Shown one piece after another: positions 7,681 through 15,764 of a DNA stretch of 64,000 nt. The DNA comes from Pirellula sp. SH-Sr6A (lineage in GTDB: Bacteria > Planctomycetota > Planctomycetia > Pirellulales > Pirellulaceae). Position numbers and translations under genes: made by a program. Position 1 is the stretch's first letter; every line of letters starts with the position of its first letter. The stretch covers positions 558,001-622,000 of the forward strand of contig NZ_CP011272.1 of assembly GCF_001610875.1 (NCBI RefSeq). Reading direction: 5' to 3'. The notes beneath the pieces are model-generated. The model searched no databases, had not been told where the DNA came from, and saw only the letters and a program-made list of their open reading frames with translations.

Positions 7681-7896
7681 ATGGCTTTAGACGTCGCAAA
7701 TCTTCTTAACCAGGTCGAGACAGCAATAGAGCAGTTGCTTACGGGCAACGTGCAGTCTTACGCTATTGGTTCTCGCAACGTTACTAAGCTCGACCTAGAT
7801 TCTCTGTTTGAGCAACGCCGTATGTTGCAGACTGAACTGGCTAGGCAGTCTGGCGGGGGGATGTTCACGCTTGCGAAGATCGGGCGACCTCGATGA
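7681..7896 (+). CDS. gpW-like head-tail connector protein
   Basis: Encodes 71 residues with the pattern of lambda gpW: an N-terminal helix ending in LLTGN, a short beta hairpin around IGSRNVTKLD, and a C-terminal helix. Lambda gpW fills the portal channel and allows tails to attach, and its gene likewise lies between terminase and portal. The ATG of the portal gene overlaps this stop, which supports coupling. The family match is by pattern and position. Confidence 0.65.
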   Translation: MALDVANLLNQVETAIEQLLTGNVQSYAIGSRNVTKLDLDSLFEQRRMLQTELARQSGGGMFTLAKIGRPR

Positions 7897-9701
7897 ACGT
7901 CCTAGATCGCATTATCGGTTACGTTTCTCCAACGGCAGGTCTCAGACGCGCACAAGCTCGAAAAGTATTGCAGCGAAGCTACGCTGGCGCGGAATCGAAC
8001 CGTCTAACATCAGGCACCAAACCAAAGAACCAATCAGCCGACCAAGAACTGATGGGTCCGTATGGTGCTGACGCCATGCGTGCTTGGGCTCGCTCGATGG
8101 TTCGAAATAATGCTTACGCATGGAACGTTGTTGATACCATTGTTTCAAACGTCATCGGTGACGGAATCACGCTCCAAAGCGTGTACGAAACCAAGGATGG
8201 CGAAGACGTAGAAGACGTTAACGAGTCGCGGGAAAAGCTATGGGCTGAATGGTGCGAAGTCGCAGACATCAACGGGCAGTTGACCTTTGCGGAAATCCAG
8301 GTAATCGCACAGCGAGAGATTGTCGAGGCTGGCGAAGTTCTCATTCGGAAGATTCGGACTCCCGGCAAAGAGTATCGCGGAATTACCCGCCCTGTTCCGT
8401 TGGCATTGGAGTTGATCGAAGCCGACCGTCTATCCTTAGAGCGCGACACGTACAAGTCGTCGATGGCGCGTGCGGAAGGAAACCGAGTAGTACGTGGAAT
8501 CGAGGTTGATCAGAAAGGTAGACCTGTAGCGTACTGGATCTACCAGCAACACCCGAACAGCCCGTACAGCGTTGGTAACCAAGTTCCTGAGCGAGTTCCA
8601 GCGGATGAAGTGATTCATCTTTTCCGACTGGACAGAATCGGTCAAACTCGCGGCGTTAGTTGGTTTGCTCCTGTGATGTCTCCAATGCGAGACCTGGGAA
8701 TCTACATCGACAACGAACTGCAAGCATCTGCTGTCGCGTCTTGCTTTGGAGTAGTGGTTAAGACAAACACTCCGAGCCGTGGATTACAGAATCCCACTGG
8801 CGATGAGTCGACGGACAACAACGGAAACACGCTTGAATATCTTGAGCCAGGGATGGTAACAAGGATCGGCGTTGAAGAGTCCATCGAAGTTATCAACCCA
8901 TCGCGACCTAACAGCGCAGCGGAGCCGTGGATTTCTCTGATGCTTCGCGGTATTGCTGCTGGCACTGGCACCAATTACGAAGCGGTTGCAAAAGACTTCT
9001 CGAACACTTCGTACAGTTCCAGCCGAACTAGCAAGCTGGAAGATCGCACTCGATACAAGCGATGGCAAAACTACATGGTTTGGCATCTTTGCCAACCAGT
9101 CTGGGACGAGTTCTGCAACAAGGCTGCCGTTGTGAACGCAGAGAACTTTCCTACGTCATCCGAACTACTAGAAGACCGCCGTGGTGTTGCTCCAGTTGAA
9201 TGGCAATTGCCTGAGCAAGAATGGGTCGATCCGGCAGCAGAGCAAACAGCCGCGCAGCAATCCATCGATCGTTACATGTCGACTTACCAAGACGAGCTTG
9301 GCTCGCGTGGTCGGTCCTGGCGTGCGACCTTCTACCAAGCGAGCAAGGAAAAGAAACTTCGCATGAAGCTCGGTTTGCTGACTTCGGAGGAGCAGACCGC
9401 GCAGATGATGGCCGCTCAAACCGGAGCATCGGGGCCAGCGGATGAAGTGCGAGCAGAAGAAGACGCAGAGGGAGCGACCGGCGAATGGATGGGACTCTCT
9501 CGCTTGCAATGGAACAGAAACCGCAAGGCCCTCCAAGATGTGCTCAATGGCCTCTCGGACGGATCAATGTCTCCAGCCCTTGCGAGAGCACAACTCAGCA
9601 TGATCGGACTGACGGAAAAGAACATCGAGGCGATCGTCGCAGATGCCTCGGATGGAACGGTAGACAACCCAATTCCTGCGGAGGATGTCGCCAGTGAATA
9701 A
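7893..9701 (+). CDS. phage portal protein, lambda family
   Basis: Encodes 602 residues of the lambda gpB-type portal, the dodecameric ring at the capsid vertex through which DNA enters and leaves. Recognisable parts are the N-terminal RAQARKVLQRSYAGAE region, AWARSMVRNNAYAWNVVDTI, ELIEADRLS, VIHLFRLDRIGQTRGVSWFA and the later FSNTSYSSSRTS. The length is in the usual range. The C-terminal 120 residues are Ala/Glu-rich. The start overlaps the gpW-like stop; the end overlaps the capsid gene start. Confidence 0.9.
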   Translation: MNVLDRIIGYVSPTAGLRRAQARKVLQRSYAGAESNRLTSGTKPKNQSADQELMGPYGADAMRAWARSMVRNNAYAWNVVDTIVSNVIGDGITLQSVYETKDGEDVEDVNESREKLWAEWCEVADINGQLTFAEIQVIAQREIVEAGEVLIRKIRTPGKEYRGITRPVPLALELIEADRLSLERDTYKSSMARAEGNRVVRGIEVDQKGRPVAYWIYQQHPNSPYSVGNQVPERVPADEVIHLFRLDRIGQTRGVSWFAPVMSPMRDLGIYIDNELQASAVASCFGVVVKTNTPSRGLQNPTGDESTDNNGNTLEYLEPGMVTRIGVEESIEVINPSRPNSAAEPWISLMLRGIAAGTGTNYEAVAKDFSNTSYSSSRTSKLEDRTRYKRWQNYMVWHLCQPVWDEFCNKAAVVNAENFPTSSELLEDRRGVAPVEWQLPEQEWVDPAAEQTAAQQSIDRYMSTYQDELGSRGRSWRATFYQASKEKKLRMKLGLLTSEEQTAQMMAAQTGASGPADEVRAEEDAEGATGEWMGLSRLQWNRNRKALQDVLNGLSDGSMSPALARAQLSMIGLTEKNIEAIVADASDGTVDNPIPAEDVASE

Positions 9702-11931
9702 ATCCGCATTGATCAAAAGACGCAAAGACTTGGACGCGAGAAAGCCTGTTGTGTTCGCCGGTGGCTCTGTCATCAAGAGGCAGTTCCAGTCACTCACCGA
9801 TGGTCTCGCCGTGATCGCCACGGAGAACCCTGTTGAGCATTTGCATCCAGAAAACAAGAAGCCGATCGTCCATGTCCTTGAAATGGCTGGTTGCGAGATG
9901 CGGCCAGGGAATCACTCGATCCCGATCGTTGACTCGCACGACGATACGACCGTTCACAACGTCTTCGGATCGCTCAAAGATATTTCGATCGTAGGGTCTG
10001 AGTTCCAAGCGCGTCCACTATTCGCGAGCGATCCAGAGTCGCAAAAGATCGCGACGCGATACGAAGAGGGACACCTTACCGACTTCTCGATTACCGCCGA
10101 GACGCTGGAAGCCTTTGAGCTTTCTCCTGGGCGTACTTACACGACACAAGCGGGCACTCTTGTTGAAGGCCCTGCGATCATCGTTTCCCGTTGGCGACCA
10201 ATGAACGCAACGTTATGCGTTACAGGCGCTGACAACTATTCCTATGTCAAACGGTCTTTTGCAGACCAAAGGAGAGAACTTATGGACGGTAGCCAGATGG
10301 CGAAGTTGTCCTCTATGGGTCTGCCAGAAGGCGTTACCGACCCAACCGAAATCCTTTCTTGGTTGATGACCAAGATGGAGATGGAACCAGTTGAACAGGC
10401 TGCACCTGTTGAAAACATGTCGACGGAAAACCCTGTAGTAGAAAACATGCAGCAAGCAGAGGCTGCACCTGCCGAATCGCCTGTTGCACCTGTTGAGAAG
10501 GTCGAGAACAGCATGGGAAATCAGAAAATCGAACGCAGCAAGCAAGACGCAGAGTTGCAAATCAAACGTGCACTCGATGCCGATGCTGCACGCCGAAAAG
10601 AAATTCAAGCCGCCGTCAAGCTCGCAAGGATTGAGCGTTCCTTTGCAGACGAGCTTTGCGATGGCTTTGTAAGTGTTTCTGACGCTCGAAAAAGGATCAT
10701 TGAACGTATGGCAACTGAACCATTAGGAACGTCGGTCGGTGCTGACGTTCGGATCACTGAGAGCGCAGACGACAAGTTCGCCAGTGCCGTAAGTGCCGGG
10801 ATCATCATGCGAAGCCATAACAAGGCTTCCAAGAAGTTGAAACTGGAAGGAGGTCAAGATTTCGTCAACAAGCCATTGGACGAAATCGCACGCGAATGTT
10901 TGCTTCGAAGCGGAGCAAAGATCGAGCGAATGTCGAGGAAGGATGTTGTTCTGGCCGCGATGGGTAACCCTCGCGTTCTCAAGAATCACAACATCCTGAT
11001 GCGGTCCGCGTACCACACCACTGGCAGCTTCCCGAACATCCTCTTGGATGCAATCAATAAGTCGCTTCTGGCTGAGTACGAAGAAGCACCATACACCTGG
11101 AGCATGTGGGCGCGTCAAGCTGCTTCTGTTCCAGACTTGAAGACTATTTACCGTACTCGGATAAGCGAATTCCCGAACCTGGAAATGGTTCCGGAAAACG
11201 CGAAGTACCCAGAAAACCGAATGAGCGATTCGAAAGAGTCGTACCAGATCAGCAAGTACGGTGCAGAGTTTACGGTCTCTTGGGAAACAATCATCAATGA
11301 TGATTTGGACGCCATCAGCCGAACGACCGCGAAAATGGGTGTTGCTGCACGACGCACGCAAAACGCGTTGGTCTATAGCGTTCTGACCTCGAACCCAACA
11401 ATGGGCGACGGTAACGCACTGTTCAGCTCCAGCCATGCTTCTGGCGATAACACGTCTGGAAGTGCAGCGGCTCCAGCCGTGGCGACACTCAACGCAGGGT
11501 TCCTCAAAATGCGAAAGCAAACTGGTCTCAACACCAGTGCTATTCTCAACATCGAGCCTCGCTACTTGATTGTGCCGGTCAACTACGAAGCGACAGCAAT
11601 GCAGCTTCTTGGCTCGTTCTCCGACCCTGTTGTAGGTGGTAGTGCTGCTGGTAACAGCAATACGCTGAACATCTACGGACCAGGCGGACAACGTAAGAAC
11701 CTAACGCTTGTTGCCGAGCCTCTTTTGGACGCTGCAAGCTCCACGAATTGGTACTTGGCTGCCGATCCTTCGCAGGTCGATACCGTCGAAATCACCTTCC
11801 TGCAAGGTGAGGAAAGCCCAGTGATCGACACAGAGGAAGACTTCGACACCGACACCTACAAGTACAGGATTCGCCAGACGATGGGTGCGAAGGCGATCGA
11901 TTGGCGTGGGTTGTTCCGCAACTCTGCGTGA
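9694..11931 (+). CDS. prohead protease-major capsid protein fusion
   Basis: One frame of 745 residues holds two head functions that are usually separate. Residues about 1-180 resemble a phage prohead protease (SIPIVDSHDD with a likely catalytic His, and LTDFSITAE with a likely catalytic Ser). Residues about 190-300 are an Ala/Glu/Met-rich linker that could act as scaffold. Residues about 400-745 are a capsid protein of the Mu gpT-like type (SFPNILLDAINKSLL, AEFTVSWETIINDD, ILNIEPRYLIVPVN). Start: GTG at 9694 with GGAGG nine bases upstream is preferred over ATG at 9685, which abuts that site. The protease presumably cuts the chain during maturation. It overlaps the portal stop. Confidence 0.85.
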   Translation: MNKSALIKRRKDLDARKPVVFAGGSVIKRQFQSLTDGLAVIATENPVEHLHPENKKPIVHVLEMAGCEMRPGNHSIPIVDSHDDTTVHNVFGSLKDISIVGSEFQARPLFASDPESQKIATRYEEGHLTDFSITAETLEAFELSPGRTYTTQAGTLVEGPAIIVSRWRPMNATLCVTGADNYSYVKRSFADQRRELMDGSQMAKLSSMGLPEGVTDPTEILSWLMTKMEMEPVEQAAPVENMSTENPVVENMQQAEAAPAESPVAPVEKVENSMGNQKIERSKQDAELQIKRALDADAARRKEIQAAVKLARIERSFADELCDGFVSVSDARKRIIERMATEPLGTSVGADVRITESADDKFASAVSAGIIMRSHNKASKKLKLEGGQDFVNKPLDEIARECLLRSGAKIERMSRKDVVLAAMGNPRVLKNHNILMRSAYHTTGSFPNILLDAINKSLLAEYEEAPYTWSMWARQAASVPDLKTIYRTRISEFPNLEMVPENAKYPENRMSDSKESYQISKYGAEFTVSWETIINDDLDAISRTTAKMGVAARRTQNALVYSVLTSNPTMGDGNALFSSSHASGDNTSGSAAAPAVATLNAGFLKMRKQTGLNTSAILNIEPRYLIVPVNYEATAMQLLGSFSDPVVGGSAAGNSNTLNIYGPGGQRKNLTLVAEPLLDAASSTNWYLAADPSQVDTVEITFLQGEESPVIDTEEDFDTDTYKYRIRQTMGAKAIDWRGLFRNSA

Positions 11932-11953
11932 CCTGTCTAGTGGCAAAAAATAA

Positions 11954-11980
11954 CCTCGCTGCATAGGTGGCGAGGTCTTT
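11954..11980 (+). terminator. weak stem-loop after the capsid gene
   Basis: CCTCGC (11954-11959) pairs with GCGAGG (11970-11975), followed by TCTTT. It may reduce transcription after the capsid gene, which must be expressed most strongly. The stem is short. Confidence 0.4.
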
Positions 11981-12017
11981 CCGATACAAAACAAAATCCG
12001 ACAAGGAACAAAAACAA

Positions 12018-12686
12018 ATGGCTGGTATTAAAGATTTCCAGGAATGGAGCGACGATTTCAACGGAACTGTCGCTACGTTCCCAACTTCGGCAGATCCTGC
12101 ATCTCCGTGGCTCGTTGATGACGTTTCGTCGTCTGGAACCCCAACCTACACCAAGGGTACTTCGGAAGCCGTTCTTACTCTCGTTAGTACGAACGAAGCC
12201 GAAGTGGTTGCCCTTCACTTTGGGGACGCACTTGACTTCGACATCGATCTGATTCAGTCAATCGAGATGCGCGTCAAGATTGGCGCAGCGACTTTCACCA
12301 GCGGTTCCATTCTTACTTTTGGTCTTGGATCTGCTAGAAGCGACACGGCAAACGATGTTGCTGCCAACGCTTGGTTTCGCATGGAAGGTGCAAACAGCAC
12401 AACCGTTGTTTACTGCGAGACCGACGATGGAACTCGCGACGTTGACGACATCTCCAGCGGAGTTACTCTCGGAACCACGTACAAGCGGTTCTATATCGAC
12501 TTCACAGGTGGAAAGTCGAGCGTCAAGTTCTACATCGACGGTGCTCGCGTTGCAGCTTCGCAGGTCTTTGACATGTCTGGTTACTCTGCTGGATTGCAAC
12601 CGATCATTCAGTTGCAGAAAGCAGCAAACACAAACGTGGACTCCGTGACGATTGATTACGTGTCAGTCATTTGCAAGCGATCCTAG
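12018..12686 (+). CDS. beta-sandwich (lectin-like) virion protein, possible capsid decoration
   Basis: Encodes 222 residues of beta-rich sequence without cysteine clusters. Phrases such as DDFNGTVATF near the start, GSILTFGLGSA, and RFYIDFTGGKSSVKFYIDG resemble concanavalin/LamG-like jelly-roll domains. The gene follows the capsid gene, where lambda-like phages encode decoration or head-completion proteins, so surface decoration is the likely role. ATG at 12018 follows AGGA; an in-frame start at 11967 would include the stem-loop. Confidence 0.55.
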   Translation: MAGIKDFQEWSDDFNGTVATFPTSADPASPWLVDDVSSSGTPTYTKGTSEAVLTLVSTNEAEVVALHFGDALDFDIDLIQSIEMRVKIGAATFTSGSILTFGLGSARSDTANDVAANAWFRMEGANSTTVVYCETDDGTRDVDDISSGVTLGTTYKRFYIDFTGGKSSVKFYIDGARVAASQVFDMSGYSAGLQPIIQLQKAANTNVDSVTIDYVSVICKRS

Positions 12687-12691
12687 TCTCC

Positions 12692-13042
12692 ATGACGCTC
12701 CATGACGTGATGCAAGAAGATGCGGTTGCAGTTTTCTGCAACCTAGACGACTTCGCCGAAACTCTTGTTTATCACAAGAGAGACGGCGGGGCTCGTACTA
12801 TTCGCGCAGTCGTGGACCGTCAGAGCTATGCGGGAGTCAATGAAGACGGTGGCGCTTACGTTCTTCCGTTGTTCGAGATCCATGTCGCCAATAACGCGGA
12901 GACTGGTATCACTTCGGAGGAGCTTAACCTAGGCGGAGACTTTTTCGAGTTCTCCGACCGAATCGGAAAAGATCCTGCTAGACGCGCGATCGTTCGTCTT
13001 GTCTCGCATGACGAAGGGATGCTGATACTGGAATGTCGATAG
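12692..13042 (+). CDS. head-tail joining protein (gpFII-like)
   Basis: Encodes 116 residues of a small beta protein (TIRAVVDRQS, AYVLPLFEIHVA, EFSDRIGKDPARRAIVRLV), the form expected for lambda gpFII-type proteins that link the head to the tail. Position between capsid and gpZ-like genes agrees. The start is uncertain: ATG at 12692 was used, and TTG at 12671 is in frame. The stop overlaps the next start. Confidence 0.5.
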   Translation: MTLHDVMQEDAVAVFCNLDDFAETLVYHKRDGGARTIRAVVDRQSYAGVNEDGGAYVLPLFEIHVANNAETGITSEELNLGGDFFEFSDRIGKDPARRAIVRLVSHDEGMLILECR

Positions 13043-13530
13043 GTCAAACAACCGTTGTCGAGAGCATTGCGGAAACGCTTTACCTGCGTCTAACGCCGAT
13101 GGTAAACAACACGATCTATAACACGAAGGTCAGAGAGGTCATTCGTCCGAGACGACTAGAGGACCGAACGATTAAGGACCGTCAGATCGTTATGACTGAC
13201 GCCTCGCACGATCGAGTTCCCGAACTGGACCACGAAGGCAATCCACCGGCACAGGCTTGGCGAATCACTTTCAACCTTTACCTCCATGTGCAAAACGACG
13301 AAAGCAAGTGTGAACCAATCGATAAGGTCATTCACACGTTTGCAGCAGACGTCAAAAAAGCGGTCTGCGCAGTCGATAGCCGTTGGCACACATTCGGCGA
13401 TAAGGCAATCGATGCAACATGGCAAAGCATGGAAGCAATCCAAGCAGACGGTTCCTTTGATGGGGTCAACCTGCCAATCTCGATTACCTATCGAGTTTCC
13501 GAAAACGACCCATATCAAGTGAGGTCTTAG
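13033..13530 (+). CDS. putative tail-completion protein
   Basis: Encodes 165 residues of mixed alpha/beta sequence (AWRITFNLYLHVQNDE, DKVIHTFAADVKKAV, DGVNLPISITYRV). The pattern of a long helix followed by paired strands is that of tail terminator proteins (lambda gpU class), which cap the tail tube. The gene lies between FII-like and Z-like genes. Sequence evidence alone is weak; the call rests on order and secondary structure. Confidence 0.5.
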   Translation: MSIGQTTVVESIAETLYLRLTPMVNNTIYNTKVREVIRPRRLEDRTIKDRQIVMTDASHDRVPELDHEGNPPAQAWRITFNLYLHVQNDESKCEPIDKVIHTFAADVKKAVCAVDSRWHTFGDKAIDATWQSMEAIQADGSFDGVNLPISITYRVSENDPYQVRS

Positions 13531-13531
13531 T

Positions 13532-14119
13532 ATGGAAATCAAGATCGATGAAGGCTCCGTTCAGAGGTTGCGGGACTTGTTCGGCAACCTAGGAAAGGAC
13601 ATGCGAAAGGAAGTCCACAAGGCGATCAACCAGACCGCTAAGCAGGTGCGGATACAGGCTTCACGTGCACTAAGAAAAGAACTCGCTGTTCCGTCGAAGA
13701 TCCTGAAAAAGGCGATCAAGTCGAGACGGGAAGCGAGCGTGGATAGCTTGCGTGCAACGATTCTTTTGCTTTACGGATTCCCGATTCCGCTGAAGTACTT
13801 TGGGGCTCGCAAGGTGAACACGCGAAAAGGCGGAGTCAGTTTCCGAATCGATCCTAAGTTCAATTATAGGTCGGTGCAACGAGACTTGTTCATCGTCGAC
13901 AAATACAAGGGCCACGTTTTCAAGCGTGAAGGAAAGGCACGTGGTCGAATCATTCGAATGAATGGGCCAGCTCCGGGTGACAGATACGAAGCAGCAGGGA
14001 TTCCGGCACTCGCTGAACGAGTAGCACGCGAAGAACTGCCGAAACAAATTCAACGACGAATCAGATTCCTGATTCTGAAATCACAAGGCAAACTTCGCGG
14101 CAACCAACAAGGAAACTAA
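13532..14119 (+). CDS. minor tail protein Z (gpZ-like)
   Basis: Encodes 195 residues, very basic, of the lambda gpZ type: helical N-terminus with KEVHKAINQTAKQVRIQASR, then the beta part (GGVSFRIDP) and helical end. gpZ-type proteins help finish the head-proximal end of the tail so that DNA can be ejected. It starts one base after the previous stop and is followed after three bases by the tail tube gene. Confidence 0.7.
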   Translation: MEIKIDEGSVQRLRDLFGNLGKDMRKEVHKAINQTAKQVRIQASRALRKELAVPSKILKKAIKSRREASVDSLRATILLLYGFPIPLKYFGARKVNTRKGGVSFRIDPKFNYRSVQRDLFIVDKYKGHVFKREGKARGRIIRMNGPAPGDRYEAAGIPALAERVAREELPKQIQRRIRFLILKSQGKLRGNQQGN

Positions 14120-14122
14120 CAG

Positions 14123-15058
14123 ATGCCAAAACTAAGACGGAAACGATTGCTTGCCGCCAAAATCGAAACGACGCCAGGCACCGCAGAGGCTTTGACATCG
14201 GCAGAAGCGGCTTTCAATGCGTACAACATCACGTTCCAACAGAACGTTGCGTTTGAGGATCGCGAGGCACCAGGCGGGTTTGCTCGCATGTCTTCGATCC
14301 CGGGCATGCGAATGGGAACTATTTCGTTCTCGATCGATTCAGGCTGGGATGGCACAGCGACCGAGCCAGGATGGGCTGATGCGTTCTTACCTGCTTGCGG
14401 CTGGGTGAAATCGGGACAGGTCTACACCCCTCGCACAGAGGCACCTGGAGCGAATGTCAAGACACTGACTGCGGCTGTCTACAACGACGGTATTCGGTGG
14501 TTGCTTTCCGGTGCATCCGGAACCTTTACCGTCAATTGTCCGACTGGGCGAGCGGCAGTGTTCAACTTCACCTTCCAAGGTCTTTTGCAAACTACTACCG
14601 ATACGGCTATGGTCTCCCCAACCTATCCGACCGAAATGCCATTGCGATACGCTTCGAGTACCACGACTTGGAACAGCATCGCATTGTGCTTGGAAAACAT
14701 CACGCTTGATGCTGGCAACACGGTTACACCGATCGAGTGCGCTGCAAACGCTCAAGGCATCGAGTACTTCATGGTCACTGACCGTGCAGTACGAGTCACT
14801 GCGAATCCGCAGACGTTGAGCGTAGCGAGCCAAGACCGATACGGGAAGCTTCTTGACATGAGCGAGCACGCTTTAACCTGGGATCTTGATGGACCGACGA
14901 ACAGCAAGATTACTTTCGCTGCACCAAAGGCACAGATTGTTGCAGTGAACCCAGGCGATCGAGCAGGAATCACCATCGACGAAATCGAATGGGCCTGCAA
15001 CCGAAACGGATCGACTATCGATGAAGAAGCATCCATTACCTTTACCGCAGCAACCTAG
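14123..15058 (+). CDS. major tail tube protein
   Basis: Encodes 311 residues, beta-rich, beginning KLRRKRLLAAKIETTPGTAE, a typical opening of siphovirus tail tube proteins (a strand followed by the phrase on a small gap). It contains repeated Gly/Thr-rich strands and GTISFSIDSGWDG. The tail tube forms the conduit for DNA. It is longer than lambda gpV, possibly because of an added surface domain in the second half. It is positioned before the tail chaperone, as expected. Confidence 0.7.
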   Translation: MPKLRRKRLLAAKIETTPGTAEALTSAEAAFNAYNITFQQNVAFEDREAPGGFARMSSIPGMRMGTISFSIDSGWDGTATEPGWADAFLPACGWVKSGQVYTPRTEAPGANVKTLTAAVYNDGIRWLLSGASGTFTVNCPTGRAAVFNFTFQGLLQTTTDTAMVSPTYPTEMPLRYASSTTTWNSIALCLENITLDAGNTVTPIECAANAQGIEYFMVTDRAVRVTANPQTLSVASQDRYGKLLDMSEHALTWDLDGPTNSKITFAAPKAQIVAVNPGDRAGITIDEIEWACNRNGSTIDEEASITFTAAT

Positions 15059-15066
15059 TAGCACCT

Positions 15067-15426
15067 ATGCCGATTGCATTAGAACCAAACCAATCGTTCG
15101 ATGTCGTTTTGCCAAGCGACAAGGACAAGCCAGTCGAATCTCGCCCGACGTTCATAGCACGTACCCAATCGATGCGTGGACAACGGCAAACGCTGAAAGC
15201 CATCGACGATTCGGTCGACACAAAGAACGAAGAGCTTACGCACGAACTCATGTTCAAAATCGTCCTCGACGAACTCGAAAGAGTGCTCGTTGGATGGCGG
15301 AACATGGGGGAACGTGATTTTAGTCGCGATGCACTGGAGGACGTCCTTTCGTTCCGAGAAGCCCGTGAACTGCTGATGATGGTTGCACACAACCAAGCGG
15401 TGCAGCACGAAGAAAAAAAAAGCTAA
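15067..15426 (+). CDS. tail assembly chaperone, G part
   Basis: Encodes 119 residues, helical and charged, in the position of lambda gene G between tail tube and tape measure. G-type chaperones coat the tape measure during tail assembly. The coding sequence ends in a run of nine A (15413-15421) immediately before the stop, where a -1 slip would fuse it to the next frame. It is thus likely made as a short form (G) and a rarer long form (GT). Confidence 0.7.
   Translation: MPIALEPNQSFDVVLPSDKDKPVESRPTFIARTQSMRGQRQTLKAIDDSVDTKNEELTHELMFKIVLDELERVLVGWRNMGERDFSRDALEDVLSFREARELLMMVAHNQAVQHEEKKS
15412..15423 (+). other. programmed -1 frameshift site (G/GT)
   Basis: A run of nine A spans two AAA codons in the G frame. 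After a -1 slip the reading goes Lys-Leu-Arg-Leu-Ala-Ala and straight into the ATG at 15438. The downstream gene is exactly in the -1 frame with no stop between. This is the arrangement known from lambda-like tail chaperones. Confidence 0.7.
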
Positions 15427-15437
15427 GGCTGGCAGCA

Positions 15438-15764
15438 ATGATTAGGCAGGGGAAACTCTGCCGACACTGCACGGTCAAGCAATGTAAAGACAAAGGTACA
15501 GCGGAGGAGCCAATCGAAATCGAGTGCCCAACCTGCAACGGTCAAGGATGTGACCAATGCAACGAAGGGTACTTGCGAATCGATGGATGCCCGAACCAGC
15601 AATGTGGAGACATTGCATTCGTGGTCAAGCTGGCGGACTTGTTTGACAAAGGGATGCCTCCGGTAGCAGGAGGGGCACTAGACCAATCGGCTTGGTTTCT
15701 AGATGCGATGGCGATACTCAGAAGCGACGAAGCAGAACTGAAGGCGGAAGATTATGGCGAGTGA
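15438..15764 (+). CDS. tail chaperone T part, Cys-rich, -1 frame
   Basis: Encodes 108 residues if read alone; probably translated mainly as the C-terminal half of the frameshifted GT chaperone. It is rich in cysteines with DnaJ-like zinc motifs: CRHC, CPTCNGQGCDQC and later CPNQQC. The rest is helical. The lambda T domain is not known for zinc binding, so the cysteine pattern is a notable difference. A stand-alone start at 15438 has no clear ribosome site. Confidence 0.6.
   Translation: MIRQGKLCRHCTVKQCKDKGTAEEPIEIECPTCNGQGCDQCNEGYLRIDGCPNQQCGDIAFVVKLADLFDKGMPPVAGGALDQSAWFLDAMAILRSDEAELKAEDYGE

Noticed and set aside
10723-11691. 322-residue minus-strand frame inside the capsid gene
   Set aside because: Shadow of a strongly coding region; Cys/Arg-rich, no start signals.
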